A DNA stretch of 64,000 nt from Gigaspora margarita (lineage: Eukaryota; Glomeromycota; Glomeromycetes; Diversisporales; Gigasporaceae): positions 62,001 through 126,000 of the forward strand of contig WTPW01000662.1 in the NCBI GenBank assembly GCA_009809945.1, in the 5' to 3' direction. Position 1 is the stretch's first letter. Every line of letters starts with the position of its first letter. The position numbers and the translations under genes were made by a program. The notes under the pieces are model-generated. The model had not been told where the DNA came from. It ran no database searches and saw only the letters and a list, made by a program, of their open reading frames with translations. Positions 34,727 to 48,082 of the stretch are shown in pieces.

Positions 34727-36300
34727 AGAGCAAGGGGCGTTGTTGAAGTGCCCCCGAAAAATGAAAAACCAATCAAAATGCTGGATGACTCTCGTCAATC
34801 ACCTGAATTATATCAACCAATGAATTGGCCCATATTTGTTCATTCTTTTCATATGTTCGTTTCATTTTACCCCATCCCGAGAGCCCTATGTTAACCGAAA
34901 CATCGAATTCGAACGGCCTTAATTACAGAAATCAGTCCCCATAACAAATTATGCGATTTTTGATTTTTTTTTTTCGTTTTTATTTTTTATTTCGAATTGT
35001 ATATTACATATTAATTTTACAATCAGACTGGGTAAACTGTAAATTTTTGCGTCGTGACTATTTTACTCATATCTAATGCCATACTTTATTCTGCTATATT
35101 TCGTTATATTTGTATGTTTTCTGTAAATTTATTAAATAAAACAGATTTCCATATTAATAATTTTCTATTTTCTATTTATGTAGCGTATATATTTTATAGA
35201 TTAATTGAATAGCTTATTTAATAGCTTATTTAGAATACTCAGATTAATAAATACAGACTACACTATCGCGAATAAAATAAAATTTAATAGTAATATTTAT
35301 AAAAGTTAATTACTTATTTTAAACACTTAATAATAAATCTTGATATTTACAGTCCTGAGATTATGAAGACATGAAGTCGAATAGCTTATTTAAATACTTA
35401 AATGAACATTATGTGCATTAATTTGAATATAATAAATTATATAGCAAATAGTGATTAAGTTAATAGTGATTAAGTTAAATAGTCTACTTTAAATCCTCAG
35501 CTTAATAATTATTATATATGCTTACAACTTAAATTATTGTGAATTAAACGGTAAATGTTCATGAATTTTTATATTCTAACAATAAATATTCTTTATACTC
35601 ACATGCTAAATAATTATGAATAAAATTAAATAGTTCATGAATTTAAATAGCATATTTAAATATTCAGATTAATAAATGTTCTTTTACTCGCAAACTAAAT
35701 TATTTTGAATGAAATTAAATTTGGACTTTAAAAATTTATTTGAATGCTTAGTTTGTTAAATGTTCTTTATGTTCATGACTAAATAATTTTTTATTGAAAG
35801 ATATGTCTACATAAACATCTGCAAAACATATATAAAATCTTTCAAAAAAATTTGCATGTCAAAATCTTACAAAAGAATTGTGATTGACATGAAATATTTC
35901 TAAATTTTTGATTTCAAATATTTTGAAAAAATATTTAAAATATGTGTAAGATTTGCAAAATATTGCAAAACAAAGCAAATCATTGCAAAAATCATAAAAT
36001 AAACAAACAAAAATATTGATATTCACCTAATCATGCTTTTTAAATATTTGAAAGTTTTTGCAAATTTTTACAAGATTTCACAAGGTGTCACAAAATTTTG
36101 CAATTTAATAAAAATACTTTTTGCTTAATACAAAAGTTTATATTTATTTATTATTATACATTATATATTTTATATATTTAAATTAAATATATATTTTTAA
36201 TCAATATTATATATTTATTATATCATATTTAATTATTATACATTTTTTACAATACTATTTTTATATTATTATATATTTATGATATTATATTTTAAACATT
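34727..36300. other. Very A+T-rich gene-free stretch
   Basis: I see no gene. Positions 36031-36130 (ATCATGCTTTTTAAATA then TTTGCAAATTTTTACAAG and GATTTCACAAG) are repeated in inverted orientation at about 55060-55215, so a dispersed repeat ends or passes through here. Confidence 0.4.
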
Positions 36301-37130
36301 TTATAATCCATTACTATTTATTAGAAGAAAATGAATAGAAAAAAGAAACTAGACTTACACACTTATCTTTGATAACCCTGCAGTAAGCTATTATCTTTAT
36401 TTTAGCTTTAGCTATCACTATTGCTTCTTTATTTTAGCTATTACCTTCACTTCATTCTTTATTTTAGCTATTACCTTCATTTTGCTCTTCTTCCTAAATA
36501 AAGTACCACCTACAATATACAAAATCACAAAGAAAAGTACTAAAACAATGAAAGAACACCTCAAAACACTAAAAGAATACTTAAAAAAAGAAAGAAAGAG
36601 AAAGGTTAGAGAAGAGCAAAGAAAGTAAAAAAAGTTGGTAAAGAGCAAATAACACAAAAAAACACCAAAAAAGAATCAAAATCACTAAAGAAAAGTACTA
36701 GAAAGTGATAAAAGTTTATTTCTACAATCAAAATTGCTAAAAAAGTGCTAGTAAATAACACAAGCCTATACCATAAACTGGAAACCAAAAGAACATCTAA
36801 AAAAAGTTTGTAGAAAGCAGAAAACACAAAAAATGCCAAGAAAATGTATTGAAAAAAAGTAATAAAAATGATGAAAGTCCACTCAACATGCTCAAAAAAC
36901 ACCTAAAAAAAGAAAGAAATAGAAAATTTAGTAAAGAACAAACAATGCAAAAACTACCAAAAAGAATCAAAATCACTAAAGAAAATTTGAAAAGCAACAA
37001 AAGTTTACTCCAATAAACTAAAAAGCCCAAAGAATACCTAAAAATAATAAAGTAGTTAATAGAGAGCAAACAATACAAAAGACACCACAAATGAATCCAC
37101 ATTGCTAAAAAAGTACTAGAAACAATGCAA
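36301..37130. repeat. Degenerate A-rich tandem repeat
   Basis: Recurring words AAAGAACACCTAAAAAAAG, AGTTGGTAAAGAGCAAAT, ACACCAAAAAAGAATCAAAA and TCACTAAAGAAAAG recur every 100-200 bp with variation. A further fragment of the same repeat lies at about 41570-41740. The Phe-rich minus-strand frames (36418-36657, 36606-36902, 36797-37102) are translations of this repeat, not genes. Confidence 0.6.
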
Positions 37131-37529
37131 GTCCATCTTCTTGTAAACCAGAATATTAAATGTTAGCAAAAATATAGATGTTATATAAAAAAATGTAAAA
37201 TTACATAAAATTTAAAACAAACTACATAAAGTTATAGTATGTAAAAAATAGTAAATTTATATAAAATTTTACTTAAATTTACAATTTTGTTACATACTGT
37301 AAATAAACAAAAATTTACACAAATTGCTTAAGTTTTCACAAATATTTAATATTGTAAAAAATTATAAATTTTTATACTAGTGTAAAAATGTAAATTATGC
37401 AAAAATTTACATTGCAAAAATTTTCATTATGTAAACTTTCATAATTTTATAGTATAAAGATTTATACAAAAATCTTTTTAACTTGTATTTCAATTGTACA
37501 ATCTGCAGAATCTTTATTTACTATAAATA

Positions 37530-37715
37530 TGTTGTGCCTCAGATTAAAACTTGCATCAGATTCAACACACATCAGATGACTATCAATTGACCAGTATTAA
37601 ATGATTGGCAACAACTGGCCTAAACTAACTGCTAACTTTGCCATAATTTTACTATAACTTTAATTTAATTTAGGCCAGGTGTTATCTGATGCAAGAATTG
37701 ATCTGAGGCATAACA
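37530..37715. mobile_element. MITE of the TGTTGTGCC family (186 bp), TA-flanked
   Basis: Termini TGTTGTGCCTCAGATTAAAA and, reversed, TGTTATGCCTCAGATCAATT are flanked by TA (37528-37529 and 37716-37717). CTTGCATCAGAT recurs in inverted form just inside each terminus. The related copy at 27370 shows that it is a family. Non-coding. Confidence 0.75.
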
Positions 37716-37744
37716 TATATACACTATGTATTAAAGATTAGTTT

Positions 37745-39050
37745 ATTCTTGACTTTTTTTATTTTATTTTTTGATCTAGTTTTTTATTTTTTTTTTTTAT
37801 TTTTTGATCTTATTTTTTATTTTTTGATCTTTTTTTTATCTTTTGATCTTCTTTTATTTTTTGATCTTCTTTTTATTTTTTGATCTTTTTTTTATTTTTT
37901 TATTTTTTTTATTTTTGATCTTTTTTTTATTTTTTAATTTTTTTATTTTTCAATCTTTTTTTTATTTTTTAATCTTTTGATCTTGATTTTTTGTTTATTT
38001 TTTTTATTGCAATTATGTTATTTTTTGCTTTTATTTCTTAATCTTTTGATCTTGATTTTTTGTTTATTTTTTTATTTCAATTTGTATTTTTTTTGCTTTT
38101 ATTTCATTTTATTTAAATTTGGTTTTTTTTAGTTATTTGTTTATTTTATGTATTTAGAACAATTATCGCTACCGTTCTTGACGATTTTACTAAAAATATT
38201 CCTTGTTACATGATTGCATATTGATTAATAATATTGCAAGATCAATTTAATTTAAAATTTATTATATATAATTATATGTATATATACTGTATTTAGTACA
38301 GTATAATTAAAACACCATCCCAAAACTCAACATAATGAAACTACCCTAAATCTAACTCTTAGGTTGCATGATTATTATATTAAAAGTAGTTTATTTTATT
38401 AAGTTACCTATATTATACACATATATTTAAATCATTGATATGCAACAAAAGTTCAAAAATACAATACTAATCTATAGTAAAATTATGGACCAATAATACA
38501 GAAAACTACAACAAAATTACAAGAACCAACAATATAAAAAGTCACAGTGAAATCACAAGCAGTGATAATACTAAAAACCACAACATTAAAAACCAATATA
38601 AAATTACAAGCACCAATGATAAAACAAGCTCTACAATAGCAAAATTACAAGCACCAATAACAAAAAGAGCTATGAAAAAACTACAAGCACCAAACTACAG
38701 TAATATTACAAGCATCAATTACTTGAAGCCAAGTTGAAATCACAGACATTGATAACAAAAAAGCTATAGTGAATCTGCAAGTACTAATAACACAATGAAA
38801 TCACAAACTTTAATGATACTAGAGCCATAGTGAAATTACAAGCACCAATAATACTAAAAACTATAACAAAATCCCAACCTCCAATGACACTAAAAGCCAT
38901 AGCAAAATTACAAGTGCAGCAAAATTACAAGTACCAAAAACCATAGCAAAATTACAATTGCCAATGATACTCAAAGCTATGATACCAAATAACATAAAAT
39001 TCATATGCTTTTATGATAACACCTATGATGATTCCAATGGCAATAACTTC
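37745..39050. repeat. T-rich repeat followed by ACAAGCACCAAT minisatellite
   Basis: Positions 37745-38130 are built of TTTTTTATTTTTTGATCTT units. Positions about 38420-39000 repeat AAAATTACAAGCACCAAT then GATACTAAAAGCCATAG with unit length about 35-45 bp. No gene is present. Confidence 0.65.
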
Positions 39051-39532
39051 AATAACAACTTCACTAGCTATTATCTAGATATAAAGTAAACATAGATAAG
39101 CAAAAAAAATAATAAAAAAAAATAAACAATCAATTATCACTAATGATCAATATTAATTATATATAATAATTATAGATAGTAATTAGTGAAACCATCAGAT
39201 TGAGAATAATTTATTTATTTATTGTATAGTATTTTTTTTGCTTTTCTTAATTTATTATTTTTATTTTGTTTTTTTTTTTGTAATTTTTTTTTATTTCATT
39301 TTAAATTGTTATTTTTTATTTATTTTATTTTATTTTATTTATTATTTTATAGTATTTACACTGTACTTACTTTAAAAGGACCCTGAATAATCTATGTGAG
39401 CTTATATTTGAGCATCATAGTAAAAATTTTTTGTTAGCCTTTTATATTGGTATAAATTATCAGATATAAAGTTTAAAGTTCTTAATTGTTTAAATTTTTT
39501 GAAATGCAACCAAATTTGAAACTGACATTTTC

Positions 39533-39563
<31 letters not shown>

Positions 39564-40510
39564 AAAAAAAAAGGACAGAAAAAAAACATAACAGATGTCT
39601 CTAAAAAAAATAAATTTAAATAACTATCACTAGTACATAGAACTAATTTAAAAAATAAGTTTTTTGGGTTTTTTTTTCTTATTAATACTAACTTATTTTT
39701 GACAATTATCTAGTTCAGCTTTCATCAGTTGTGCAATTGTTGTTGTCTATTAGTGCTTTTTTTATAATAGTTGGTGTGTTATTGGTATCATTTTCAGTTT
39801 AGGCTTTTATTGCTTTAGTAGCATTGTTTGTGGAGCTTTTAAAATTTTATTAGTTAGAAAATTTTGATGATTTTTGAAGTTTTAGCATTTTTTTTGTTAG
39901 TGTTTCAGCTAAAAGTAGGTATATTTTGCCTTATTCATTTTGTTATCTTTTCTATTTTCTGAACTAATTATTTCTATGCTATCATATATTGTGATTTTGG
40001 GCTTTATTATTTTGTTTCAGGCTTCATCATTTTGGTAATTTCAACTTTATTATTTCAGTGTTGTCACTTTTCTCAACTTGTATAGGCTCCATTATTATTG
40101 GTATTTTCAGACTTTTCTATTTTATTAGGCTCTTGATGTTCTTGTTAGTAAATAAGTCTTGTGCTTCTAGTTGTTTTTTTTACTAGGTAGTTGCTTTGGT
40201 ATTATTATCATTGTCTTTAAAGTCTTTGGATGCCTCTTTACTATAGTATTATCATTGTTGGTGGGGTTTATTGCTTGCATCCTTGTTCTTTGGGTTTTTG
40301 GTACTTTTTGAGAATAAATAGAGGGAACTCTAGTAGAAGTTTGTAGTGGTTTAGTCAGTTTCTTATTTGGGGGTTTTTTCTTTTTTGAGTACTAATACAA
40401 CATAGTGTTATATTAGTGCATTGTATTTAGTTGCCACTTTTTGTCACTATTAGCTGTTTGTATTTTGAAGTTGGGTCAATTAGTTATTAAAAATAACCTT
40501 GTATATATGG
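39051..40510. other. Low-complexity T-rich stretch
   Basis: No gene. A short AAAT microsatellite lies at about 39537-39566. From 39700 to 40400 the plus strand is T-rich with recurring TATTATTGGT and TTTTGGTAGT words, roughly the complement of the A-rich repeat families to the left. Confidence 0.4.
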
Positions 40511-40920
40511 TGCAAGATATCTATACTCAACAGTTATATGAGATGTTTCAATTTTTCAAATGGATTTAACTTTTTATTTAAAAAGTTTTAAAAAAATCTG
40601 ACCAGTAACTTTATAGAGCTATATCAGCTCTACATATAGCCAAATATCTTTTCAAAATCTCATCATTGTAAAAAGTTTTAGTGATTAGAAAATTAAAATT
40701 TTATAAAAAATTTATAAATTTATATATAAAATTTCAATTTTTAAATTGCTAAAACTTATTACAGTGTTGAGATTTTGAAAAGATATTTGGCATATATGTT
40801 GAGCTGATATAGCTCTATAAAGTTACTGGTCAGATTTTTTTAAAACTTTTTAGATAAAAAGTTATAGGCATTTAAAAAATTGAAAACCTTGTGTAACTTT
40901 TGAGTATAGATGTCTTGCAC
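40511..40920. repeat. Fold-back element, arms about 185 bp
   Basis: TGCAAGATATCTATACTCAA then AAGTTTTAAAAAAATCTGAC, CAGTAACTTTATAGAGCTAT and ATCAGCTC on the left return in reverse complement on the right (TGCAAGACATCTATACTCAA then AAGTTTTAAAAAAATCTGAC and CAGTAACTTTATAGAGCTAT). The inner block of more than 40 bp is identical. The loop is A+T-rich. Target duplication is uncertain. The 67-codon minus frame starting in the right arm is not a gene. Confidence 0.75.
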
Positions 40921-41181
40921 TATAGCATGAATATGTATTATGGTTTATAAATAAATTTTTATTTAATGATATAATTATTGAATAAATCTGAATATTTGTA
41001 TATAGAAATGATAATTGGGAGGGCATGTAATAAAATTGCAAATGCATTAATTTTGTAAATTGCATTGTTTTGTAATACTATATAATTACTAGACTGTAAA
41101 TTTTTGTAATGCTACAGATTGTAAATTTTCATAATACTATGTAATTACTAACCATAGATTTTCATAAATCTTACCTTATGC

Positions 41182-41482
41182 AGGGTTGGAAAATGACTTT
41201 TAAATAACATAAATGATATTGTGATATTGTTATTTGTCACTTTGTCATTTAAAAGGTAAATAACAAATGACAAAAATAGGTTATAGTTAAAAATGCAAAG
41301 ATCTTGTGATCATTAAGGTTTTGTATCACTTCGGGCAGTTTAGAATTGGTTAAATCCTAAAACACCTGAAGTTTTAATATGTTATTTAAATGACAAAAAT
41401 AACAAATGATACCTAGGTTATTTGTTACTAATTTGTTATTTGTCATTAAAATTTTAAATGACATTGTCATTTGCCATCCTTG
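41182..41482. mobile_element. hAT-like MITE with AAATGACA/AAATAAC-word interior (301 bp)
   Basis: Left terminus (C)AGGGTTGGAAAATGAC and reversed right terminus CAAGGATGGCAAATGAC flank an interior dominated by AAATGACAAATAACA words. The 8-mer CCTTATGC occurs at 41174-41181 and 41483-41490, sharing one base with the left terminus. CAGGG-type ends with an 8-bp duplication indicate hAT. Non-coding. Confidence 0.72.
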
Positions 41483-41490
41483 CCTTATGC

Positions 41491-44400
41491 AATATTTTGA
41501 ATTAAATGCAATTTTTTTAGAGATTTACACTGCGTAATTATTTACAGATGTTTACACATATTTTTTTGATAATGAAAGAACACCTAAAAAAAAAAAAAGT
41601 TAGTAGGGAGCAGACAAGAAACACCAGAAGGAATCTAAAATTAAAAGAAAAATCTCCAAAAGCAACAACTCCAAAAGTAATGACTATACAATAGTTAAAA
41701 GAAAAATCAGTTAATAAAAAAAAGATCAAAAAGATAAACAAAAATCAATACTTATCTATATGTCACATGGCCTGTGACAAGCAGATTTTCAATCATCTTG
41801 ACTAGCATGCTTTTCTACTTGGTGCACAGCGCAAATTATAATAAATAAACTTGTGTCCTAGGTTACTTTTAATCAGCTTAATTGTATGAAGTTTTTAATT
41901 ACATCAACATAAAGAATCATAAAATTTCAAAATATTTCGAAAATATTTGAAAGATTTATATTTCAAAATATTTTGACAGTTTTTTTGAAATATTTTGTCA
42001 TTTTCATTTTGCAATTACTTTTGAAATATTTTGTATATATAAATTTGCTGATGAAGTTAATTTCAAAATTTTAATTAGTTGATTAGTTTTTTTTTTTTTG
42101 GTTATTATCTAAATTCATGAGCTTTATAGCTAAAGAACACATACTGCTTGTTCAAACTAAATGCAAAATTAATGTAATTTATAAATTTTTATCATCAATA
42201 TCATAGACATTAGCAACTTTAGTAGCAATTTAGCAGGTAATTATCATACTTCCCGAAATTCTTTGAAACCATTCTCGTGCTTTGTTTCATTAACATTCTA
42301 TTATCCCGAATCGTTCTGATATTTTTTTATTTAATGCCAGTCAAATTAACGATACTATTTGCCATAAACAATTTTGATTTTTTGAGCCAGATTCGTTAAT
42401 ATTAAAATAAATGTGCTACTTTCCTTGTTTTTAAAACAAATTATTAACTATATCTCATTTCTAAATCAATACGCTTTTGATTTTATAACCCATTCCTGGT
42501 GTACAATTATGATGCGTACGTACGTTCACTTCCCACATTCATGTGATTGAAAAAATATAGAGAGACAATGATTTTATTATGAGTTCGCCAGAACGACCAC
42601 CAAAAGTACGGTCACATGATAAGATGCTGCATAATTTCTTAGAAAATTGTTGATCCTGCTTGCAGAATATATTTTAAGATACACGTGAATTTGTAACACG
42701 GGATCAGCATGGATGCCGTGATTGGTGATTGTATAATTATAAATAGACAATGATCTCTAGAAAAGAAAGAGTTAGTAAGAATTTAGTGCATTCAATAGTA
42801 GAATTGAGTAAAACCCTGGAGTCCGGAAACTCCATGACATTTCAAATGAAATATCATGTGTCCGTACTTTTGTTGATCGCCCTTGCGAACTCAATCATAA
42901 ATGGCTAACCAATTTGTTAGATAATCATGCAATATGACATAAAGAAAAGATCGTGATGTCATGCATATTCATTACCTGCAAATATGCAAGATTGACCAAT
43001 CGTATCACTTAAAGGGGACATTTGCATACGGGCATTATTTTATAATAATAGGAATTTGAGATTCATTGTAAACAATTTATATTATTATATTAAATTATAA
43101 TAAAAGGTTGGGAATTTAATAATAAAGTTTCAAAATATAATAGAATCCCGCCTGAATGAAAGACTTTTTTTTTTGTTTTTTGCCAATTTAACTTCGAACA
43201 AAAGTTGTAGAACTAATTTTTATGGTTCTAGCTATAGTAAAACCGTAAAATTAACTTGATAGTTTAACTTATCTCTTTAAGCTATTTAAAAGAAGTTTTG
43301 TATGAAACTTCCGAAACCTAGTATCAACAAAGATCACAAATACGAATCTTTCGAAACTTCTGAAACTGGGCGAAACCGAAACTTCCGAAACCTGATGATA
43401 GCCGAATCTAGTAATAATTGTGATTTCGAATGGTTAAATAGGAAAATCGAGATGGATTCACATCGACATAAATGAGATAATTGTAATTATGCCAGGAACA
43501 AATGGGATATGAGTGTATGGTTTATACGGACGGCATTTGACGTCTGCAAAGTCTTGAATTTAATTGGTTCGTATGACTTATTCATCAAGTTTTGTTTATT
43601 TTCACCTATGAATTAATCGCCCCTCATATAAGTGTAAATAATAAAGATATATCGAAATGAATTTAATCCTTATTGCTTTTTTTTGTAATTGTGTTTTTGC
43701 ACGTGAGAATACATTTAAATTTTAACGTGATTTGGTCATATGTGTGGTGATTACAATATGTATTTATTAATATTTTGTTTAAAAAATTAGGACTAAATGC
43801 AGCTATACGGATAGCTGCAAATAAGAAACGATAGTAAACCCTGATAAACCTGGTTTTTATTTGGTGGTTCGATTTGAATTTTCATATCTATTCGATGGAT
43901 TTTTAGAATTTTTCAACTTTTTGTTTTTTTTTTTGATGAAAGAGAAGAATTTATTTACGTAATTTTTAAATACGTGATGGTCACTTTCGTAAGACATGTG
44001 ATTTTTTTTTACCATACTCGTTCATTATACATTCGTATCAATGTATATATTTATTTAATAATTTCATAAATTTAAATCACCGAGTAGGGAAAAAATTTAA
44101 TATTATCTGGTAGCCTCTATGTTTTAAATAAAGTTATTAAGCGAAACTTTTATTAAAAGTCTAGCTTTTGACGTTTATCAGTTAAATATATCTGACGATG
44201 AGCAAAAGTCTACCTTTGATCGCATCTGATATTCTTTCTGTGTTAATAACTTTGTTAGTTCACATAAAGTTGGGATATTTTGATTATACAATTGACTATC
44301 ATTTGGCTATTTTATCTACTTCGAGAATTGTTTTTAATTTCATTTGTAATATTTGTCATGATCGCATAGGGCACATCTTTTTTGCAAAGTGTAAAAATTT

Positions 44401-45575
44401 AGATTATGACACAACATTAAAGATTTCGATTTTGTTGCAGATTGCCGGCTTGCAGTTTTATTGCTACCTAAAATCGGTGCCTAAATATTTTCAGCACAGC
44501 CACAACAGCAATTAGTTTAAACAGCATGGTTTTTTTTTTACAGCTCACTAGGTTAAGTTAAAGAATTTTGGAAGGTTCAGTTTTCGGAGGGGTTCGTCAT
44601 TTCGGAGGTTTCGTTTCGGATTTTGGGCGAAACCGAAACTTTATAGCCGGATCTTAAGGGAAGTTTCGGTCGAAACACTGATTTTAACAATCATCGACCA
44701 ATTTACCGATTTTACTATCATTAAGCACACCAAAACTAGCTATACAACATTTATTAGAAGTTGAATAAAGGCTAACTCGGTAAAAAAATAGCCTTCCTTT
44801 TTGGGTCAAACAGGGTTCCAATATATTATAAAATATCTTTAATAAAAATATAAAAATAACATTATTGTTTATAAAAGAATTCACGAATTAAAGTATTTTG
44901 ATTTCATTATTGCTTAGATGGTTTTTTTTTTGTAATTTTTTTTGATGCCTATTTTATTATTTATTTATTTACTCATTTATTCATTTATTCATTGCTTTTT
45001 CAATAGTTTTTATAATTTTTTATTTTTTTTAGGTTATCATAGAAGTCAAAATTAGGTCATAATTCCTATTTGAAAAGATTCGGAGGTTTTGACAATTGTG
45101 GATGTTTCACCCAGTTTCAGATGTTTGGACCAATATCGGAAGTTTCAGATTTTGATTTGTTTTTTTTCATATTTTGAGCAAAAGTCTGACTTTTTGCACA
45201 GTAAATATCATTAATATTCCTTTATATAATAAATGATTTTATTCTGTAGTTGTATTGTAAAGAATTTACTATTTATTTTGTTAAGATTTTGAAACTACTG
45301 CGTATAAAGAACAGATTGTGTACCCATTAATTTATTTCCAAATTACGTTAATTACATTATGTTACACAAAATATGAAACAGTTGTACGTATGTATGTACG
45401 TGATTTTATGCATGTATCTTTATGGTATGAATATGGTTAGGGATATTTTTAAATTGCATCGAGTTTCAAAAAATAACGATTACGTATCATTTATTTAAAA
45501 CATGCTTAGCTTATTTTATTAAGCTAATGTTAATAACTCTAATTATTCATAATTAAAAAAAGTATTTAATTATTT
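41491..45575. other. Gene-poor stretch with GAAACTTCCG repeats
   Basis: Words GAAACTTCCGAAACC and GGCGAAACCGAAACTT cluster at about 43290-43405, 44560-44690 and 45065-45150, in both orientations. They resemble word-repeat MITEs but I could not fix their ends. A 105-codon frame at 44198-44515 starts with ATG and has hydrophobic segments and a CNICHDRIGH motif. I recognise no family and treat it as doubtful. The rest shows nothing definable. Confidence 0.4.
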
Positions 45576-45617
45576 CATATATATATATCTATATATATAG
45601 CTAATTCGAAAATCAAA

Positions 45618-48082
45618 ATGGATGATCAAATGAATTATTTTAATATTGATAATAATTATATTAAACCTCTCAATGATTCTTTCAAGTATGCTAATACGAG
45701 ACTATCAAAAAATAGTTGGAAAATTATTTCAAGAGAATATAATAAAACCATGGTTCTAACTAAAGTTGAATTACATCAAAAATATACATTAAAGGATTTT
45801 ATCAACGATGTAAGTTCTTAAATTTTGATTACACAATTATCTTAATTGTTATGATCGCTGTAATATAATTTAATATAATATTATATGATTATTTTAGTTA
45901 AAAAAATATCAAAATGTAGAATTACATGAAAACATCTTAAAATTCATAGGAGTTATTAATCAAAGTGTGGATGAAATAATGTTTATTCATGAATATGCTT
46001 ATGATGGAACACTTCGTCGATATTTAAGCCAAAATTTTAAAAAACTCAATTGGTATGATAAGTTACGTCTTGCAAAGCAGCTTGTTAGTGCAATTAAGTG
46101 TTTACACGAGAATGACATTGTTCATTTAAATTTGGTATGTTCGTATCATGATATCATTTTCTTAAATATTATAATGCTAAAAAATATTTTATTTTTAGTG
46201 TTCAGAGAAAGTATATATTCATAAAGAAGATATTAAAATTAGTGCCTTTAAACATCAGAACAGCTTTATAAATAGATTTAAATATGCAAAATATGTAGAC
46301 TCACAATATTGGCAAAATGTTGAGACTTACGAACTTAATAAAAGTTCAGATATATACAGCCTTGGAATTCTTCTTTGGGAGATTTCAAGTGGTAATATAC
46401 CATTTAAACCTAAATTGGCACATGATTTTAATCTATTGCCAGCAATAATCCATGGTAAACGTGAAGTTGGAATCATTGGAACCCCTAAAAAGTATATAAA
46501 AATTTATACAGGTAAACCATGTTTTTATATGTAATTAATAATATCTTAAATTACGTGTATTCCAATAATATAGAATAATATATTAATGATATTTTGATTT
46601 TTAGAATGTTGGCAACATGATTCAAATCTACGCCCAGCCATACAAAAAGTTTTTAAAGAATTAAATAATATTAGTGGTCATAAAGATGAAGAAGTTTTTA
46701 CAGAACATGATCAAAGAAATGAGCTCAAAGAAAAAATGATTTCAAAAAGACAAGGTCTCAATACAGAAATTCCAGAATTACTATATTATATCAATACTCA
46801 TAATGATCTAACTAATGAATTAAAGTTAATCACTACAGTAATTAAAATTTTAAGTGAAAAATTATTATTCGGGGATCAAGTCAACAAACAAAATTCTGAA
46901 AGTCCATTATATTGTTCAATTACTATCAATGTACAAGACAATATTAACGATAATCATCAATTTCTTTACAATTTGAACCAATTATTTATATACCAATTCA
47001 ACAAACAAGGTGTTTCAACATATTCAAGTTCTATAGAATATAGTATATTTAAATATATAAGTGATAATGGTAAAGATCCAAAAGAAGTATTTAATCAAAT
47101 TTGTTATTACGAATTTAAAAATTACTTTACTAGCATTATTGGTTTCTTTTATGAATACGGAATTGGAATTAGTGTTAATCATAAAAAGGCACTAAATATG
47201 TATAGACAAGCTGCTGAGAATGATGGTCTTACTTTTATTGATCCTTTGAACAAACAAGGTCATTTATTAACAGAAAAATTATTTAAAAAAAATCAGATTA
47301 TTGGATTAATTTCTCTTGGTACATTTTATTTATATGAAAAAGCTGGTTTAATAGATGATAAACAAAAAGCGTTTCAATTATTTTTAGAATCTGTTGCTAA
47401 AGGTTCTAAATTAGGAAAATGTTATGTTGGTGATTGTTATTATTATGGTCATGGTGTTATTAAAAATTTATCACATTCATTTACTTGGTATCTTAAATCT
47501 GCTGAAGAAGGAAATGCAAGAGCACAAAATATAGTCGGTTATAGTTATTTATATAGTGAAGGTACTTCTAAAGATAATAAAAAAGCATTTGAATGGTTTA
47601 TGAAGTCTGCAGAAAATGGAAATTATTTAGGATATTGTAATCTTGGTTCTTGTTATAGATATGGTATAGGAATTCCTATAAATAAAAGAAATGCCTTCGA
47701 ATTATATGTAAAATCTGCTGAAGGAAATGATAGTATTGGACAAAATAATCTTGGATATTGTTATGAATTCGGTATAGGAACTTTTATAGATAGGCAAAAA
47801 GCATTTAATTTATATGTAAAATCTGCCAATGGAAAAAATTATTTAGGTTATTGCAATCTTGGAGACTGTTATCAACTTGGTATAGGAACCTCTAAAAATC
47901 AAAAAAGAGCTTTTCAATGGTATATGAGATCTGCTGAAAATGGAAATAAATTAGGACAAAGTAGTCTTAGTTATTGTTATGAACATGGTTTAGGAACTAC
48001 TGAAAACAAACATTTAGCTAAAATGTGGCATAAAGAGTCTAGATATGAAAGAAATTCTCTACAAAGAACTTTTTACAGATAA
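45618..48082 (+). CDS. Pseudokinase-Sel1 repeat protein (paralogue 2), four exons, 739 aa
   Basis: Exons are 45618-45809, 45898-46134, 46199-46511 and 46605-48082. Exons 2 and 3 have exactly the same lengths as in the gene at 28 kb, and intron phases are also 0, 0 and 1, so the two are duplicates. The kinase-like part retains LHENILKFIGVI, FIHEYAYDGTLRRYL and SSDIYSLGILLWEISSG. HRD is HLN, the HxxN asparagine is Lys (CSEKVYI), and DFG is AFK. Sel1 repeats (about eight, residues about 424-730) include GKCYVGDCYYYGHGVIKNLS, nearly identical to paralogue 1. The N-terminus is shorter. A TATATA tract (about 45576-45599) lies just upstream of the ATG. Scaffold function is inferred. Loss of the same catalytic motifs in both copies suggests an ancestral pseudokinase. 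Confidence 0.88.

Noticed and set aside
36418..37102. Overlapping Phe/Leu-rich minus-strand ORFs that look like membrane proteins
   Set aside because: They are translations of an A-rich tandem repeat in several frames.
44198..44515. 105-codon plus-strand ORF
   Set aside because: No recognisable domain, no paralogue in the window and no promoter or intron support. Mentioned only as doubtful.
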